Source: Arthrobacter tumbae (GTDB lineage Bacteria; Actinomycetota; Actinomycetes; Actinomycetales; Micrococcaceae). From it: 64,000 nucleotides of DNA. Where the stretch lies: NCBI RefSeq assembly GCF_016907495.1, contig NZ_JAFBCC010000001.1, forward strand, positions 2,480,001 to 2,544,000, read 5' to 3'. Below the pieces are notes generated by a model. It saw only the letters and a list, made by a program, of their open reading frames with translations. It was not told where the DNA came from and searched no databases. A program made the position numbers and the translations under genes. How positions within the stretch are numbered: position 1 is the stretch's first letter; each line of letters begins with the position of its first letter. Shown piece after piece: positions 34,611 to 44,629 of the stretch.

Positions 34611-36032
34611 TTAGCCCCGCACGATGGACAGGACCCGGTCCCGGATACTCTCCATTGTCCTGCGGTCCGTGGCTTCAACATTGAGGCGGAGGAACGGCTC
34701 GGTGTTGGACGGGCGCAGGTTGAACCAGTAGCTGCCGTCGTTGGCAGTGAACGTGCTGCCGTCCAGGGTATCGATGGCTACGTCGTCGTAAGCGAAGTCC
34801 GTCCGCACACGCTCAATGGAGGCCACCTTGTCCGCTACCTCTGAGTTGAGTTCCCCCGAACTGACGTACGGCTCATAGTCGTGCCCAAGCTCGGACAGGG
34901 GCGCTTCCTGCTCGCTGAGAGCAGCCAGGACGTGCATCGCGGCCAGCATGCCGGTGTCCGCGTTCCAGAAGTCACGGAAGTAGAAGTGAGCTGAGTGCTC
35001 GCCGCCGAACACCGCACCTTCCTCTGCCATGACCGTCTTGATGAAGGAATGCCCCACGCGCGTGCGGACGGCACGCCCGCCGTCGCGCTCCACCAGCTCA
35101 AGGACGGCGCGGGAGCAGAGAAGATTGTGGACGACAGCCGGAACTTTCTCTCCCTGCGCCTGCGCATGCGCGATCTCCCGCCGCGCCACCATTCCGGTGA
35201 TGGCCGACGGTGAAACTGGCTGTCCCTTCTCGTCCACCACGAAGCAGCGGTCCGCGTCGCCGTCGAACGCCAGACCGATGTCGGCACCGTGCTTGACCAC
35301 CGCAGCCTGCAGATCTCTCAAATTCTCCGGCTCCAACGGGTTGGCTGGATGGTTGGGGAAGGAGCCGTCCAACTCGAAGTACAAAGGAATGATCGTGAAC
35401 GGAAGCTTGGGCAGCAGTGCGTCGCCCAGGACTGCCGGGGTGGTAAGGCCGGCCATGCCGTTTCCGGCGTCGACCACTACTTTCAGGGGCCGTGAGCCGG
35501 ACAGGTCTACCAATCCCCGAAGGTACTCAGCGTAATCCTTGAGCACGTCCCGCGTACCGACCTCACCGCGGCGGCCGGCGGCGGGGATCGTACCGGTGTT
35601 TAGGTACTGCTCTGCGAGCCGTTGAATGTCCCGAAGGCCAGTCTCGGAAGAGATCGGCACCGCGCCGGCCTTGGTCATCTTGATGCCGTTGTACCCCGCA
35701 GGATTATGGCTGGCGGTGAAGACAGCACCCGCAAGATTCAGGAAGCCGCTAGCGAAATACAGCTCATCCGTGGAGATCAAACCGAGCAGTTCAACGTTGG
35801 CGCCACGAACCGCGGCTCCCTGAGCGAATGCCTTGCTGTATTCGGGAGAGGAGGGACGCATGTCCCCGCCCACCAGGATGGTCTGGCCCTCAAGCTGTAG
35901 AACGTCGACGTATGCGGCCCCCACTGCTTCGACGATCTCGGCAGTGATGGATTCGCCCACGATGCCGCGGACGTCGTACGCCTTGAAGGACGTCGAAAGG
36001 TCAACGGTCGTTGGGTCGCTAGTCACTCGCAT
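34611..36032 (-). CDS. manB: Phosphomannomutase/phosphoglucomutase family protein
   Basis: A 473-aa alpha-D-phosphohexomutase. The phosphoserine loop is visible as FTASHNPAGYNGIK, the metal loop as AFDGDADRCFVV, the sugar-binding loop as GGEHSAHFYFRDF and the phosphate-binding loop as RPSNTEPFLRLNVEA. The length is normal for ManB/PMM. Its ATG shares a base with the stop of the isomerase gene, so the two are made together. Its job in a sulfoquinovose cluster is unclear, because a sulfonate at C6 rules out a 6-phosphate. It may handle a sugar released along with sulfoquinovose, or feed the reverse route. Confidence 0.88.
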   Translation of the reverse strand: MRVTSDPTTVDLSTSFKAYDVRGIVGESITAEIVEAVGAAYVDVLQLEGQTILVGGDMRPSSPEYSKAFAQGAAVRGANVELLGLISTDELYFASGFLNLAGAVFTASHNPAGYNGIKMTKAGAVPISSETGLRDIQRLAEQYLNTGTIPAAGRRGEVGTRDVLKDYAEYLRGLVDLSGSRPLKVVVDAGNGMAGLTTPAVLGDALLPKLPFTIIPLYFELDGSFPNHPANPLEPENLRDLQAAVVKHGADIGLAFDGDADRCFVVDEKGQPVSPSAITGMVARREIAHAQAQGEKVPAVVHNLLCSRAVLELVERDGGRAVRTRVGHSFIKTVMAEEGAVFGGEHSAHFYFRDFWNADTGMLAAMHVLAALSEQEAPLSELGHDYEPYVSSGELNSEVADKVASIERVRTDFAYDDVAIDTLDGSTFTANDGSYWFNLRPSNTEPFLRLNVEATDRRTMESIRDRVLSIVRG

Positions 36033-37270
36033 CAGAGGTGGGCGTCCAGAAGGCCTGCTGCGAGGGCCGGAGCAAGCCCAGGCGCCAACGGAAGGCGCGG
36101 AATCACGAGGCAGTGCCAGAGGTGATAGACATCAGCCTTGCCCGACCACACAGTCGAGGTGACGTCGCCGTTCTCATCGAGCTCCTGCTTCCAGGACCCG
36201 TGCTCGTAGTCGATGAACCAGTCCCGGGCGTGATCCCAAATGCGCTCATACCAGTCGGCATACTTCTTATCTCCGGTGACACTGTATAGAGCTGCTGCAC
36301 CACCGATTGCCTCTGCGGGAACCCATCGTATGCGGGTAGTCACCACGGGGTTACCGTCCCAGTCGACCGAGTAAACAAAGCCAGGATGGCCGTCCGGCTC
36401 CCAGGCATCGCGGATGGTGGCGTCGAACAAACCTTTCGAGTCTTCAAGAAGCCACGTTGGCGCATCCATTCCGCGAGCCTCGAGTCCGGCGCGGAGGTGA
36501 AGGAGCAGCCGCGACCATTCAATCCAGTGTCCCGGAGTTCCGCCATAGGCTCGGAACTGGCTGGCCCGGTCATCGGTGTTGTATTCAGGCAGCGGGTTCC
36601 ACCCGGCGTCGAAGTGCTCGAACACCCGGTAGTTGTTGTTGCGCGCGAAGTTGTGGATGAGCACCTCGGCGATTCGGAGGGCACGTTCGATCCATCGGTT
36701 CTCCCCGGTCACATCCGCCACGATGAGGTAGGCCTCCACGGAATGCATACTCGCGTTGCCGCCGCGGTAATCCTCCGTTTCCGTGAATTCGCGGTTCCAT
36801 GAGTCGAAACACATGTCAGATTCGTGGTCCCAGAACTTGGTATCAGCGATACGCAGAGCCTCGTCGAGCAGGTCTTGGGCTCCGGGTCGCCCTGCAGCAA
36901 CAGCGCTGGCAGCTGCAAGAAGCACGAAAGAGTGTTGGTAACCGGACTTTATGTCGTTCACCGGTCCGTTGTCGTCGACTTCAGCAAACCAACCACCGAA
37001 TTCATCGTCATGGAAGACCCCGTTGAGGGCGGCGATGCCGTGGTCGACGAGTAATGCAGTACCCGGACGACCCATCAGGGCGGCGACCGAGAAGCTGTGA
37101 ATCATCCGGGCAGTAATCCAGAGGTGAGTCGGTTTGTCAGGAGATACGGCACCGTAGTTGTCGAGCCAACCAAACCCCGTCGGCACCTTGGACCCCGCGG
37201 CGAATGTGAAAAGCCGGTCGGTTTCCGCCTCGAGCCATCGTGCGTGGGCGGCACTGTTCAGCCACGTCAT
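36032..37270 (-). CDS. yihS: Sulfoquinovose isomerase, YihS-like (AGE family)
   Basis: A 412-aa alpha6/alpha6-barrel enzyme predicted to interconvert sulfoquinovose and sulfofructose (and sulforhamnose). It follows E. coli YihS almost throughout: [40 protein letters not shown], the histidine of [31 protein letters not shown], and a C-terminal [30 protein letters not shown]. The active-site arginine and histidines in those stretches are kept. It is the first gene of a minus-strand pair with the mutase. Together with the YihV- and YihT-like genes it defines the cluster as sulfo-EMP type. Confidence 0.93.
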   Translation of the reverse strand: MTWLNSAAHARWLEAETDRLFTFAAGSKVPTGFGWLDNYGAVSPDKPTHLWITARMIHSFSVAALMGRPGTALLVDHGIAALNGVFHDDEFGGWFAEVDDNGPVNDIKSGYQHSFVLLAAASAVAAGRPGAQDLLDEALRIADTKFWDHESDMCFDSWNREFTETEDYRGGNASMHSVEAYLIVADVTGENRWIERALRIAEVLIHNFARNNNYRVFEHFDAGWNPLPEYNTDDRASQFRAYGGTPGHWIEWSRLLLHLRAGLEARGMDAPTWLLEDSKGLFDATIRDAWEPDGHPGFVYSVDWDGNPVVTTRIRWVPAEAIGGAAALYSVTGDKKYADWYERIWDHARDWFIDYEHGSWKQELDENGDVTSTVWSGKADVYHLWHCLVIPRLPLAPGLAPALAAGLLDAHL

Positions 37271-37416
37271 TGTGTGTCCTCTCTGATGCTTTTGCAGCCA
37301 CTGAACAGCGACCCGTTTCTATCTTAACGTCAGATGACAGAAATCCACCAGATAAAGTTGGAATTCGGACACGGAATGGTGGCGCAGAGACGGAGCATCA
37401 CCGCGGATTCGCATCG

Positions 37417-38025
37417 CTACCCGACCACCCGCCGCAACTCAGCCCGGGTCTCCCGATACACCTCCACCGGGTCATACGCCTTCTCGCCCGCTGCGAGTTC
37501 GCCCCACCGCGCCCACGACGCACGCCACACCGCAACCGCCACCTCGGTCAGCAGCAACACGGTCAGCGAATCGACCTTGGCCTCAACCTGAGATGCGATC
37601 CGGGCGCGCAACTCGCCGGCCAGCACCTGGTCCTGCGCCGCTGCCAACGCGAGAAGCTCCGGTTCCTTTGCCAAGAGACGCATTACGCGCGCATGGTCGC
37701 CGTAGTCCCCGCTGGTCTCCAACGCCATCACGGACTCGGCCATCGCTTCGATGTCCCGCAACAGCTCCGCAGGGTTGGCAGCCGACGTTTCGAACCCCCG
37801 CACACCCGCCAGCATCCGATGCTGCCCGGGCAACGCCGCGTGCTCCTTCCGCGTGAAGTATCGAAAGAACGTCCTCGACGAGACGCCGGCCCGGTCGGCG
37901 ATCTGCTGAACCGTCGTCGTCTGGATGCCCTGCTCCTCAAATAGCTCCAGCGCCGCCCGGTGGATTTCCCGCTCAGTGTCGAGGCGCCGTCGTGCACGTA
38001 AGGAGGGGACGCCGTCGTCGTTCAT
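37417..38025 (-). CDS. TetR-family regulator
   Basis: A 202-aa repressor type. The N-terminal HTH is REIHRAALELFEEQGIQTTTVQQIADRAGVSSRTFFRYFTRKE, and a helical ligand-binding domain follows. The frame is open to 38082, but the ATG at 38025 is preceded by AGGAGG. It is divergent from an MFS exporter gene, with a 14-bp palindrome between them, the classic layout for TetR control of an efflux pump. Confidence 0.88.
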   Translation of the reverse strand: MNDDGVPSLRARRRLDTEREIHRAALELFEEQGIQTTTVQQIADRAGVSSRTFFRYFTRKEHAALPGQHRMLAGVRGFETSAANPAELLRDIEAMAESVMALETSGDYGDHARVMRLLAKEPELLALAAAQDQVLAGELRARIASQVEAKVDSLTVLLLTEVAVAVWRASWARWGELAAGEKAYDPVEVYRETRAELRRVVG

Positions 38026-38047
38026 TTGTCCTCCTATGAAACTGCAC

Positions 38048-38061
38048 ACAATCCGGATTGT
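38048..38061. promoter_or_regulatory. Probable TetR operator
   Basis: A perfect 14-bp palindrome ACAATCCGGATTGT between the divergent TetR and MFS genes, 23 bases from the TetR start codon. Confidence 0.65.
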
Positions 38062-38127
38062 CAGCTTATGCCGAGATGGCACATTGTGACACTATCGAGC
38101 GACCCTTCGATAAGAAACAGGTAGTTC

Positions 38128-39597
38128 ATGCCGCCATCTCCCGTCCGCGAGGACCAGTCCGTTCACCTGGCCACCGCCGTCGAACCTCAAGCACCTACCC
38201 GCGTCGCGCCGATCATCGCGGTGCTCGCGCTGTCCGCGTTCGTGATGATCCTGAACGAGACCGTGGTGGGCGTCGCCCTGCCGAACCTCATGCAGGAGTA
38301 CTCCGTCACCGCCACCACCGTGCAGTGGCTCACTACCGGGTTCCTCCTCACCATGGCCGTGGTCATCCCCACCACCGGGTTCATGCTGCAGCGCTTCACC
38401 ACGCGCACCCTCTTCACCACGGCGCTCCTGCTGTTCATCGCCGGCACCCTGCTCGCCGCCCTCGCGCCGACCTTCGGTATCATCCTCATCGCCCGCGTGA
38501 TCCAGGCCGGCGGCACCGCGATCATCCTGCCGCTACTGATGACCACCACGCTCACCTCGGTTGCACCCGCCCACCGCGGCACGGTCATGGGCCTGAACTC
38601 TGTGGTCATCTCGGTGGCGCCGGCCATCGGGCCAGCGCTGTCCGGCGTCGTGGTCTCCGCGCTCGGCTGGCGCTGGATCTTCGGGCTCATGCTGCCGGTG
38701 ATCGCCGTCGTCTTCGTTCTCGGGCTGGTGCTCCTGAGAAAGGGAGGCGAGACGCGCAAGGCTCCGCTCGACGCGCTCTCCGTGGTGCTGTCCGCAATGG
38801 GCTTCGGCGGCCTCGTCTACGCGCTCGCCTCGATCGACGCAGTACTCGACGGTGCGTGGCTTCCGGTCGCTGCGCTGGTGCTCGGCGTCCTAGCCCTTGC
38901 TGCGTTTGTGCGCCGCCAGCTTCGACTGCAGCGCACCTCCGACTCCGCCCTGCTGGACCTCCGCCCGTTCGCCGTGCATAACTTCCGGGTCTCCGTGGCC
39001 ATTCTGATGGTGGTCTTCGCGGCCATGATCGGCACCGTCACCGTCCTCCCGATCTATCTGCAGACCGGCCTCGGCGCGAGCGTGTTGACCACCGGCCTGC
39101 TGCTGCTTCCGGGCGGCCTGATCCAGGGCATCGTCTCACCGATCATCGGCCGGTTGTACGACGCCGTTGGCCCCCGCCCGCTGGTGATCCCCGGTGCGCT
39201 GCTGGTCGCCGGCGGCCAGTGGTGGCTCTCCACCCTGAACGCCGAGACACCGCTGCCGCTGGTCGGCGGTATGTACGTGATGTTCTCCGTTGGCCTGGCG
39301 ATGCTCATGACTCCGCTCATGACGGCGGCGCTCAGCGCCCTGCCCCGCAACCTCTACGGCCACGGCAGCGCCAGCCTGAACACGCTGCAGCAGCTCGCCG
39401 GCGCGGCGGGAACCGCGATCCTCGTTGCGGCCCTCACGGTGGGCGCCGCGACTGCCTCAGCCGGGGGAGCGGCGGAAGGAGCGGCCCAGGCGTCCGGCGC
39501 GCAGGCGGCGTTCGTCGTCGGCGGTGTGTTGGCGCTGGTGGGTGTTGTGATGTCGCCCTTCGTGCGGCGGGTAAAGGACAACGGGGCTCGCGGCTGA
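38128..39597 (+). CDS. MFS drug:H+ antiporter (DHA2/EmrB-QacA type)
   Basis: A 489-aa membrane protein with about 14 predicted segments. Typical elements are ALPNLMQEYSVTATTVQWLTTGFLLTMAVVIPTTGFMLQRF, GTVMGLNSVVISVAPAIGPALSGVV (motif C, antiporter signature) and a 14-TM C-terminus. It probably exports a toxic compound, under the adjacent TetR regulator. The substrate is unknown. Confidence 0.88.
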   Translation: MPPSPVREDQSVHLATAVEPQAPTRVAPIIAVLALSAFVMILNETVVGVALPNLMQEYSVTATTVQWLTTGFLLTMAVVIPTTGFMLQRFTTRTLFTTALLLFIAGTLLAALAPTFGIILIARVIQAGGTAIILPLLMTTTLTSVAPAHRGTVMGLNSVVISVAPAIGPALSGVVVSALGWRWIFGLMLPVIAVVFVLGLVLLRKGGETRKAPLDALSVVLSAMGFGGLVYALASIDAVLDGAWLPVAALVLGVLALAAFVRRQLRLQRTSDSALLDLRPFAVHNFRVSVAILMVVFAAMIGTVTVLPIYLQTGLGASVLTTGLLLLPGGLIQGIVSPIIGRLYDAVGPRPLVIPGALLVAGGQWWLSTLNAETPLPLVGGMYVMFSVGLAMLMTPLMTAALSALPRNLYGHGSASLNTLQQLAGAAGTAILVAALTVGAATASAGGAAEGAAQASGAQAAFVVGGVLALVGVVMSPFVRRVKDNGARG

Positions 39598-39750
39598 TCC
39601 CGTTCCGGTTTGCTCATCTATCCGTTGCCGCAAAGGTGGATGGGCCTTCGAAGCGGAGCTGTTGTGTGCCAAAGGTGAGCAAACCGGGACATCCCGCAGG
39701 GGCCGGGAGTAGTGATTGACTGGGGCTCACTACCGAGAAAACGAGGACCC

Positions 39751-40773
39751 ATGGCCATCACGGACTTCGAACGCTATCCGCTCACCTTCGGCCCCAGCCC
39801 GGTGCACCACTTGCCGCGGCTCAGCAAGCACCTCGGCGGCGCGCAGCTGTGGGCGAAGCGGGAGGACGTGAATTCGGGCCTCGCGTTCGGTGGCAACAAG
39901 ACCCGCAAGCTCGAGTACATCGTCCCCGACATCCTCGCGGAGGGCGCGGACACCATCGTCTCCATCGGCGGCTACCAGTCCAACCACACCCGGCAGGTCG
40001 CTGCAGTCGCCGCGAAGCTCGGTCTGAAGGCGCTGCTGGTTCAAGAAAACTGGGTCGACTGGCCGGATCCGCTCACCGACCGCGTGGGCAACATCCTGCT
40101 CTCCCGGCTCATGGGCGCGGACGTGCGCCTCGATGCGGCCGGTTTCGACATCGGCATCCGCGACTCCTGGAAAGACGCCGTCTCCGAGGTGGAAGCAGCC
40201 GGTGGCAAGCCGTACGCCATTCCGGCCGGCGCTTCGGAGCACAAGTTCGGTGGACTGGGCTTCGCCAACTGGGCCCACGAGGTGCAGCAGCAGGAGAAGG
40301 AATTCGGCGTCTTCTTCGACACCATCGTGGTGTGCACGGTCACCGGCTCCACCCACGCCGGCATGATCGCCGGTTTCGCCGCTCTCGAGGACGCCGGCGG
40401 ACGTCCCCGCCGCGTCCTCGGCATCGACGCCTCCGCCACCCTGGACAAGACCCGCGACCAGGTGGCGCGCATCGCCCGCAATACCGCCACCCTCATTGGC
40501 GTCGAACGCGACCTGCGCGATGATGAGATTACCGTCCTCGAAGGCTGGGCCGGCGACCTCTACGGCGTCCCCGTGGACTCCACGCTCGAAGCCATGCGCC
40601 TCAGCGCCTCATTCGAAGCGATGATCACCGACCCCGTCTACGAGGGCAAGTCCATGGCCGGCATGATCGATCTCGTCGCCAGCAAGGACATCCCGGCCGA
40701 CAGTAATGTGCTCTACGCCCACCTCGGCGGCCAGCCAGCACTCAACGCCTACAGCGGCTTGTTCCGAAGCTAA
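39751..40773 (+). CDS. acdS: 1-aminocyclopropane-1-carboxylate deaminase
   Basis: A 340-aa PLP enzyme that breaks the plant ethylene precursor ACC into ammonia and 2-oxobutyrate. The PLP lysine is K50 in [12 protein letters not shown]. The sequence follows Acd[56 protein letters not shown]. The Glu in DPVYEGKSM and Leu in YAHLGG, which separate ACC deaminase from D-cysteine desulfhydrase, are both the ACC-deaminase residues. The ATG at 39751 has GAGGA upstream. The last ~357 bases are repeated at 23986-24342. The gene suggests a plant-associated or soil lifestyle. Confidence 0.9.
   Translation: MAITDFERYPLTFGPSPVHHLPRLSKHLGGAQLWAKREDVNSGLAFGGNKTRKLEYIVPDILAEGADTIVSIGGYQSNHTRQVAAVAAKLGLKALLVQENWVDWPDPLTDRVGNILLSRLMGADVRLDAAGFDIGIRDSWKDAVSEVEAAGGKPYAIPAGASEHKFGGLGFANWAHEVQQQEKEFGVFFDTIVVCTVTGSTHAGMIAGFAALEDAGGRPRRVLGIDASATLDKTRDQVARIARNTATLIGVERDLRDDEITVLEGWAGDLYGVPVDSTLEAMRLSASFEAMITDPVYEGKSMAGMIDLVASKDIPADSNVLYAHLGGQPALNAYSGLFRS
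40417..40773 (+). repeat. Right copy of the acdS 3'-end direct repeat
   Basis: Collinear, gap-free match to 23986-24342 in the same orientation. The two copies bracket about 16 kb that hold the whole sulfoquinovose cluster and the TetR/MFS pair. Confidence 0.9.
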
Positions 40774-40799
40774 AAAAATAAAGTCGCACGGCCTACGAT

Positions 40800-40875
40800 C
40801 TTAATTGTTGTTGGAGTTTCCGGGTGCACAGTGCCGGCAAATAGAAGGGAAGTAGCGAAGGTAACTTAATTGTTG
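40800..40875. repeat. Direct repeat pair upstream of fic
   Basis: CTTAATTGTTG occurs at 40800-40810 and 40865-40875, ending 24 bases before the fic start codon. It may be a regulator binding-site pair. Confidence 0.4.
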
Positions 40876-40899
40876 GCCGAAGCCTGATAAATTTCAGAC

Positions 40900-42054
40900 A
40901 TGCGCCCCATTGAATTTCCGGAGTTCACGTTTAGCTCCCCGCTCGCCAAAGTGATTGTCGATCTGGAGCGCTTGCGCGGCGACCTCGGGTCAGGAACAAC
41001 CAACCCTACGGTGTTCATTCAGCTCAATGCGCTGTTTCAGCTCATGACGAGCATTATGAGTGCACGAATCGAGGGCAACCGAACGTCAATAGTCGACGCA
41101 ATCCAAGGCGTTGCCTTACAAGGACACCGTCACGGCAGTTCAGATGCCGAGGGGGTCAAGGAGATCGTGCAACTTCAAGACGCAGCGTCCTTCATTGACC
41201 GCGTTGTTGAGCCCGGCACTCCTATTACCCACGGTCTGGTTCGGGAACTGCACAAGATTGCAGTTGCGGGACTCGATCGTGAAGGAGACAAGACGCCTGG
41301 CTCCTACAGAACCAGTGGGGTGACGATCGGCGGATCGCAACACGTCCCGCCGTCTCATATCGCCATTCAGGGAGATATGAGTGAACTCCTTGACTTCGTT
41401 AATGGTCCTGTTGATCAGAGCTATGACCTATTGAAGACGGCCATTGCCCACCATCGCTTTGTCTGGATTCATCCGTTCGGAAACGGTAATGGCCGCGTCT
41501 GCCGGCTCTTCACCTACGCCATGCTGGTAAGTCTCGGTTTCACCGCAGCCGCCGGCTACCGCACGCTGAATCCGACCGCGGTCTTTGGTGCTGACAGGTC
41601 GTCGTACTACCAGCATCTTGAAGACGCGGATTCTTTGGAACCGGGTGCGATCGTCCGCTGGTGCACCTATTTGCTGGAAGGAATGCGAAACGATCTTGAG
41701 CGGCTGAAGCGCTTGAGCGACAACGACTTTGTAGTTGAAAGTCTGTTGCGTCCCGCGATTCGACGTGCGATGGATTCCGGGCATCTCTCTGTCCGCGAAG
41801 CTAAGGCCCTGGTGATCGTCGCAGAGAAGACAGAAGTGAAGGCTGCTGATCTTGAGCCCGCATTCCCAGGTTCGGCCGCCGTACGTAGCCAGCAGATCCG
41901 AAGGCTCCTCGATCGTCACATGCTTTCACCGGTCGCCGAGGGCAAACGGACGTACCAACTCGTGATGGCTCCGGGCGATCTGACTCCTTTCATTATCCGT
42001 CAACTCGATCAGCTCGGCTTCCTGCCAACGATCCTTCGGGAGAACTTCGGGTAG
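40900..42054 (+). CDS. fic: Fic-domain protein (AMPylator type, class II)
   Basis: A 384-aa Fic protein that probably transfers AMP to a target hydroxyl. The catalytic motif is intact, HPFGNGNGRVCR. An N-terminal inhibitory helix motif, SxxxEGN (SARIEGNR at ~50-57), marks it as self-inhibited. The N-terminal Fic-N-like part precedes the core, and a C-terminal winged-helix-like part (REAKALVIVAEKTEVKAADLEPAFPG) follows. It is a single gene without a separate antitoxin. The target is unknown. Confidence 0.88.
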   Translation: MRPIEFPEFTFSSPLAKVIVDLERLRGDLGSGTTNPTVFIQLNALFQLMTSIMSARIEGNRTSIVDAIQGVALQGHRHGSSDAEGVKEIVQLQDAASFIDRVVEPGTPITHGLVRELHKIAVAGLDREGDKTPGSYRTSGVTIGGSQHVPPSHIAIQGDMSELLDFVNGPVDQSYDLLKTAIAHHRFVWIHPFGNGNGRVCRLFTYAMLVSLGFTAAAGYRTLNPTAVFGADRSSYYQHLEDADSLEPGAIVRWCTYLLEGMRNDLERLKRLSDNDFVVESLLRPAIRRAMDSGHLSVREAKALVIVAEKTEVKAADLEPAFPGSAAVRSQQIRRLLDRHMLSPVAEGKRTYQLVMAPGDLTPFIIRQLDQLGFLPTILRENFG

Positions 42055-42137
42055 GGCCGTCTCTCGCCTTCAAACCCATAGCCAAAGCCGCCGGATGAGC
42101 GCATGCTTACCCTGTCGGGGCTTCACGAGGAGAAGTC

Positions 42138-42506
42138 ATGAATATTGCGCTTTGGATCGTGGCCGGTGCGCTGGCAATCTTCTTCCTCGCTGCCGGTGTC
42201 ACTAAAACCTTCCAACCGATCGAAAAAATCGTTGCGCAGGGACTCACCTGGGCGGAGGAAAAACCCGGCTATGCGCGCACCGCCGGCACGTTTGAAATTC
42301 TCGGCGCCCTCGGGCTGATCCTTCCCGGCATCTTCCGGATAGCAACGTTTCTGATCCCGGCGGCGGCCATCGGACTGGCGCTGATCATGGCCCTGTCGAT
42401 CGCGTTCCACATCTCGCGCGGCGAGAAGGGCTTCACCATCAACATCGTGGCTCTGCTGCTCGCGTTATTCGTGGCCTGGGGACGCTCCACGGAGTGGGCC
42501 CTGTAA
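42138..42506 (+). CDS. DoxX-like membrane protein
   Basis: A 122-aa protein with four hydrophobic segments (IALWIVAGALAIFFLAAGVTKTF, AGTFEILGALGLILPGIF, FLIPAAAIGLALIMALSIAFHI, NIVALLLALFVAWG), the layout of DoxX/DUF417-like small membrane proteins. The ribosome-binding site is GAGGAG. It converges on tctA. The role is unknown. Confidence 0.7.
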   Translation: MNIALWIVAGALAIFFLAAGVTKTFQPIEKIVAQGLTWAEEKPGYARTAGTFEILGALGLILPGIFRIATFLIPAAAIGLALIMALSIAFHISRGEKGFTINIVALLLALFVAWGRSTEWAL

Positions 42507-42541
42507 GGCACCGGCCGGCGGTGCAGGCAAGCCAGCGCCCT

Positions 42542-44053
42542 CTACTGCCCCGCCGATTCCGCCCGCTTCGCCCGGCCCAGCACCTTCGGCAGCACAGTTG
42601 GAAGCACCAGCACCGCGAGCGCCGCAATCAGCAGCCCCACGGTCAGTGGACGCGTGAAGAAGACCGAAAAATCGTTCTGGCTGATCGAGAGTGCACGGCG
42701 CAGTTGGGTTTCCATCATCGGCCCAAGGATGGCACCGAGGACTGCGGGGGCAACCGGGAAGTCATACACCCGCATGAAGAAGCCGGCAACGCCGATCGCG
42801 CACACGATCATCATGTCCGTCAGGCTGCCGGAGAGGCTGTAGACCCCCAGGATGCCGAACACCAGGATGCCCGTATACAGGAGCGTCTTGGGGATGCTAA
42901 GAATCTTGATCCATACCTTCACCAGCGGAAGGTTGATCACCAGCAGCATGATGTTGCCGATGAACAGGCTCGCAATCAGCGTCCACACCAGATCTGGTGA
43001 ATTCTCGAACAGCTGTGGACCGGGCTGGATGTTGTAGATCTGGAAGGCGGTCAGAATGATCGCGGCAGTGGCCGACGTCGGAATGCCGAGGGTGAGCAGC
43101 GGCACCAGCACTCCGGAGAAGGAGGCGTTGTTTGCGGATTCCGGACCGGCCACGCCCTCGATGGCACCTTTCCCGAACTCTTCTTTGTGTTTGGACAGCC
43201 GCTTTTCCAGGTTGTAGCTCAGGAACGTGGGGACCTCGGAACCTCCGGTCGGCATGGAACCGAAGAAGAACCCGAGGAACCCACCGCGGATCCATGGTTT
43301 CCAGACACGCTTGCGTTCCGACTTGTTCAGCCAGATCCGGCCGGAGAACTCCACCGGGTCTTCCCTGGCGTACTGCAGGCGCGCCAACCCATACAGCGCC
43401 TCGCCGATCGCAAACAGGCCGATCACCACGATGATGATGTCAATCCCACCGAGCAACGCCGTTGAGCCGAACGTGAAGCGTTGCTGCCCGGTCAGGAAGT
43501 CGAGTCCCACCAGGCCCACAAACAGGCCTGCGAAGAGGCTGATCATGCCGCGGATAATCGAGGTGCCCACCAGTGCCGTGACACTCACGAACGCCAACAC
43601 CATCAGCGCGAAGTAGTCCGTGGCCTGGAAACTCTTGGCCAGATTCGCCACCAATGGCGCCAGGAAGGTGAGTCCCAGCGTGGAGATGATGCCCGCGGTG
43701 AACGATCCCATGACCGCGGTGGCAAGCGCGGGCCCGGCCCGGCCGGCCTTCGCCATCGGGTAGCCATCGATAGCTGTCGCCACGGACCCGGCTTCGCCCG
43801 GCGTATTGAGCAGGATTGACGTGATCGCCCCGCCGTACAGGGAGCCATAGTAGATGCCGGCGAAGATGATCAGCGCGCCGGTGGGATCAAATCCGTAGGT
43901 CAGGGGCAAAAGAAGTGCCAGCGCCAGCGCCGGTCCGATCCCGGGGAGTACGCCCACCAGAGTGCCGATAGTGACGCCGATCGCCGCAAACAGCAGATAC
44001 TGCGGTTCGAGAGCGTTGGCAAAGCCGCCCAGCAGGTCAGCGAAGACGTCCAT
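42542..44053 (-). CDS. tctA: Tripartite tricarboxylate transporter large permease TctA
   Basis: A 503-aa membrane protein with about 12 segments. Typical TctA features are [25 protein letters not shown] near the start, [42 protein letters not shown], and the mid-protein [25 protein letters not shown]. It takes up carboxylates driven by an ion gradient together with TctB and the binding protein TctC. It is the last gene of tctCBA, three bases downstream of tctB. Confidence 0.93.
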   Translation of the reverse strand: MDVFADLLGGFANALEPQYLLFAAIGVTIGTLVGVLPGIGPALALALLLPLTYGFDPTGALIIFAGIYYGSLYGGAITSILLNTPGEAGSVATAIDGYPMAKAGRAGPALATAVMGSFTAGIISTLGLTFLAPLVANLAKSFQATDYFALMVLAFVSVTALVGTSIIRGMISLFAGLFVGLVGLDFLTGQQRFTFGSTALLGGIDIIIVVIGLFAIGEALYGLARLQYAREDPVEFSGRIWLNKSERKRVWKPWIRGGFLGFFFGSMPTGGSEVPTFLSYNLEKRLSKHKEEFGKGAIEGVAGPESANNASFSGVLVPLLTLGIPTSATAAIILTAFQIYNIQPGPQLFENSPDLVWTLIASLFIGNIMLLVINLPLVKVWIKILSIPKTLLYTGILVFGILGVYSLSGSLTDMMIVCAIGVAGFFMRVYDFPVAPAVLGAILGPMMETQLRRALSISQNDFSVFFTRPLTVGLLIAALAVLVLPTVLPKVLGRAKRAESAGQ

Positions 44054-44056
44054 GAC

Positions 44057-44629
44057 TCACAGCACCGTTTCGAGTAGCCCGCCGGGCAGCCGCACGCCCA
44101 GCAGTTCAGTGAAGCCGAAGTAGACGGCGGCAGAGAACAGCACCGCGATGATCACATCCCGGATGATCTTGCGGCTTCCCGCCAACCAGGCGATCCCCAC
44201 GAAGAAGACGGACGTGGCGATGATGTAGCCCACCGGATCCAGCAGCGCCGCATAAATCACCAGTGCAACGACTACGACCCACAGCGTGCGCCAGTGGGTG
44301 TCCTTATGCTCTGCGGCCGCCTGTTCCTCCAATGCGTGGTCGGGCTTCAGTGTGGCCCGGATCAGGAAGGCCAAGCCGAAGCCCACCAATCCGATACCCA
44401 CGATCATTGGGAAGAAACCGGGCTGCTGGGGACCGAAGCCGCCGTTGATCGAGACCCGGATGGCATCGAAGAGGACCACCGCTGCGCCTAAAAGAATGAC
44501 GACGGCGGCGATGCGGATTCCGAGTTTCCCCGCCCCGGGCTTGGCTACTGCATGCGACCCAGCATTTGAGACAGCATGCGACCCGGCCCGCGGCGAAGAC
44601 CCGGAAGGCCCGGTCTCGGGATCCGACAT
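44057..44629 (-). CDS. tctB: Tripartite tricarboxylate transporter small subunit TctB
   Basis: A 190-aa membrane protein with four segments and the family's GPQQPGFFPMIVG stretch. The open frame reaches 44758, but the ATG at 44629 shares one base with the tctC stop (TGATG) and is the natural start. The N-terminal ~45 residues are an unusual Ser/Ala/Gly-rich stretch with a small repeat (AGSHAVSNAGSHAVAKPG). Confidence 0.85.
   Translation of the reverse strand: MSDPETGPSGSSPRAGSHAVSNAGSHAVAKPGAGKLGIRIAAVVILLGAAVVLFDAIRVSINGGFGPQQPGFFPMIVGIGLVGFGLAFLIRATLKPDHALEEQAAAEHKDTHWRTLWVVVVALVIYAALLDPVGYIIATSVFFVGIAWLAGSRKIIRDVIIAVLFSAAVYFGFTELLGVRLPGGLLETVL

Noticed and set aside
40783..40899. Possible terminator after acdS
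   Set aside because: There is an A-rich stretch but no stem; only a direct repeat is visible.
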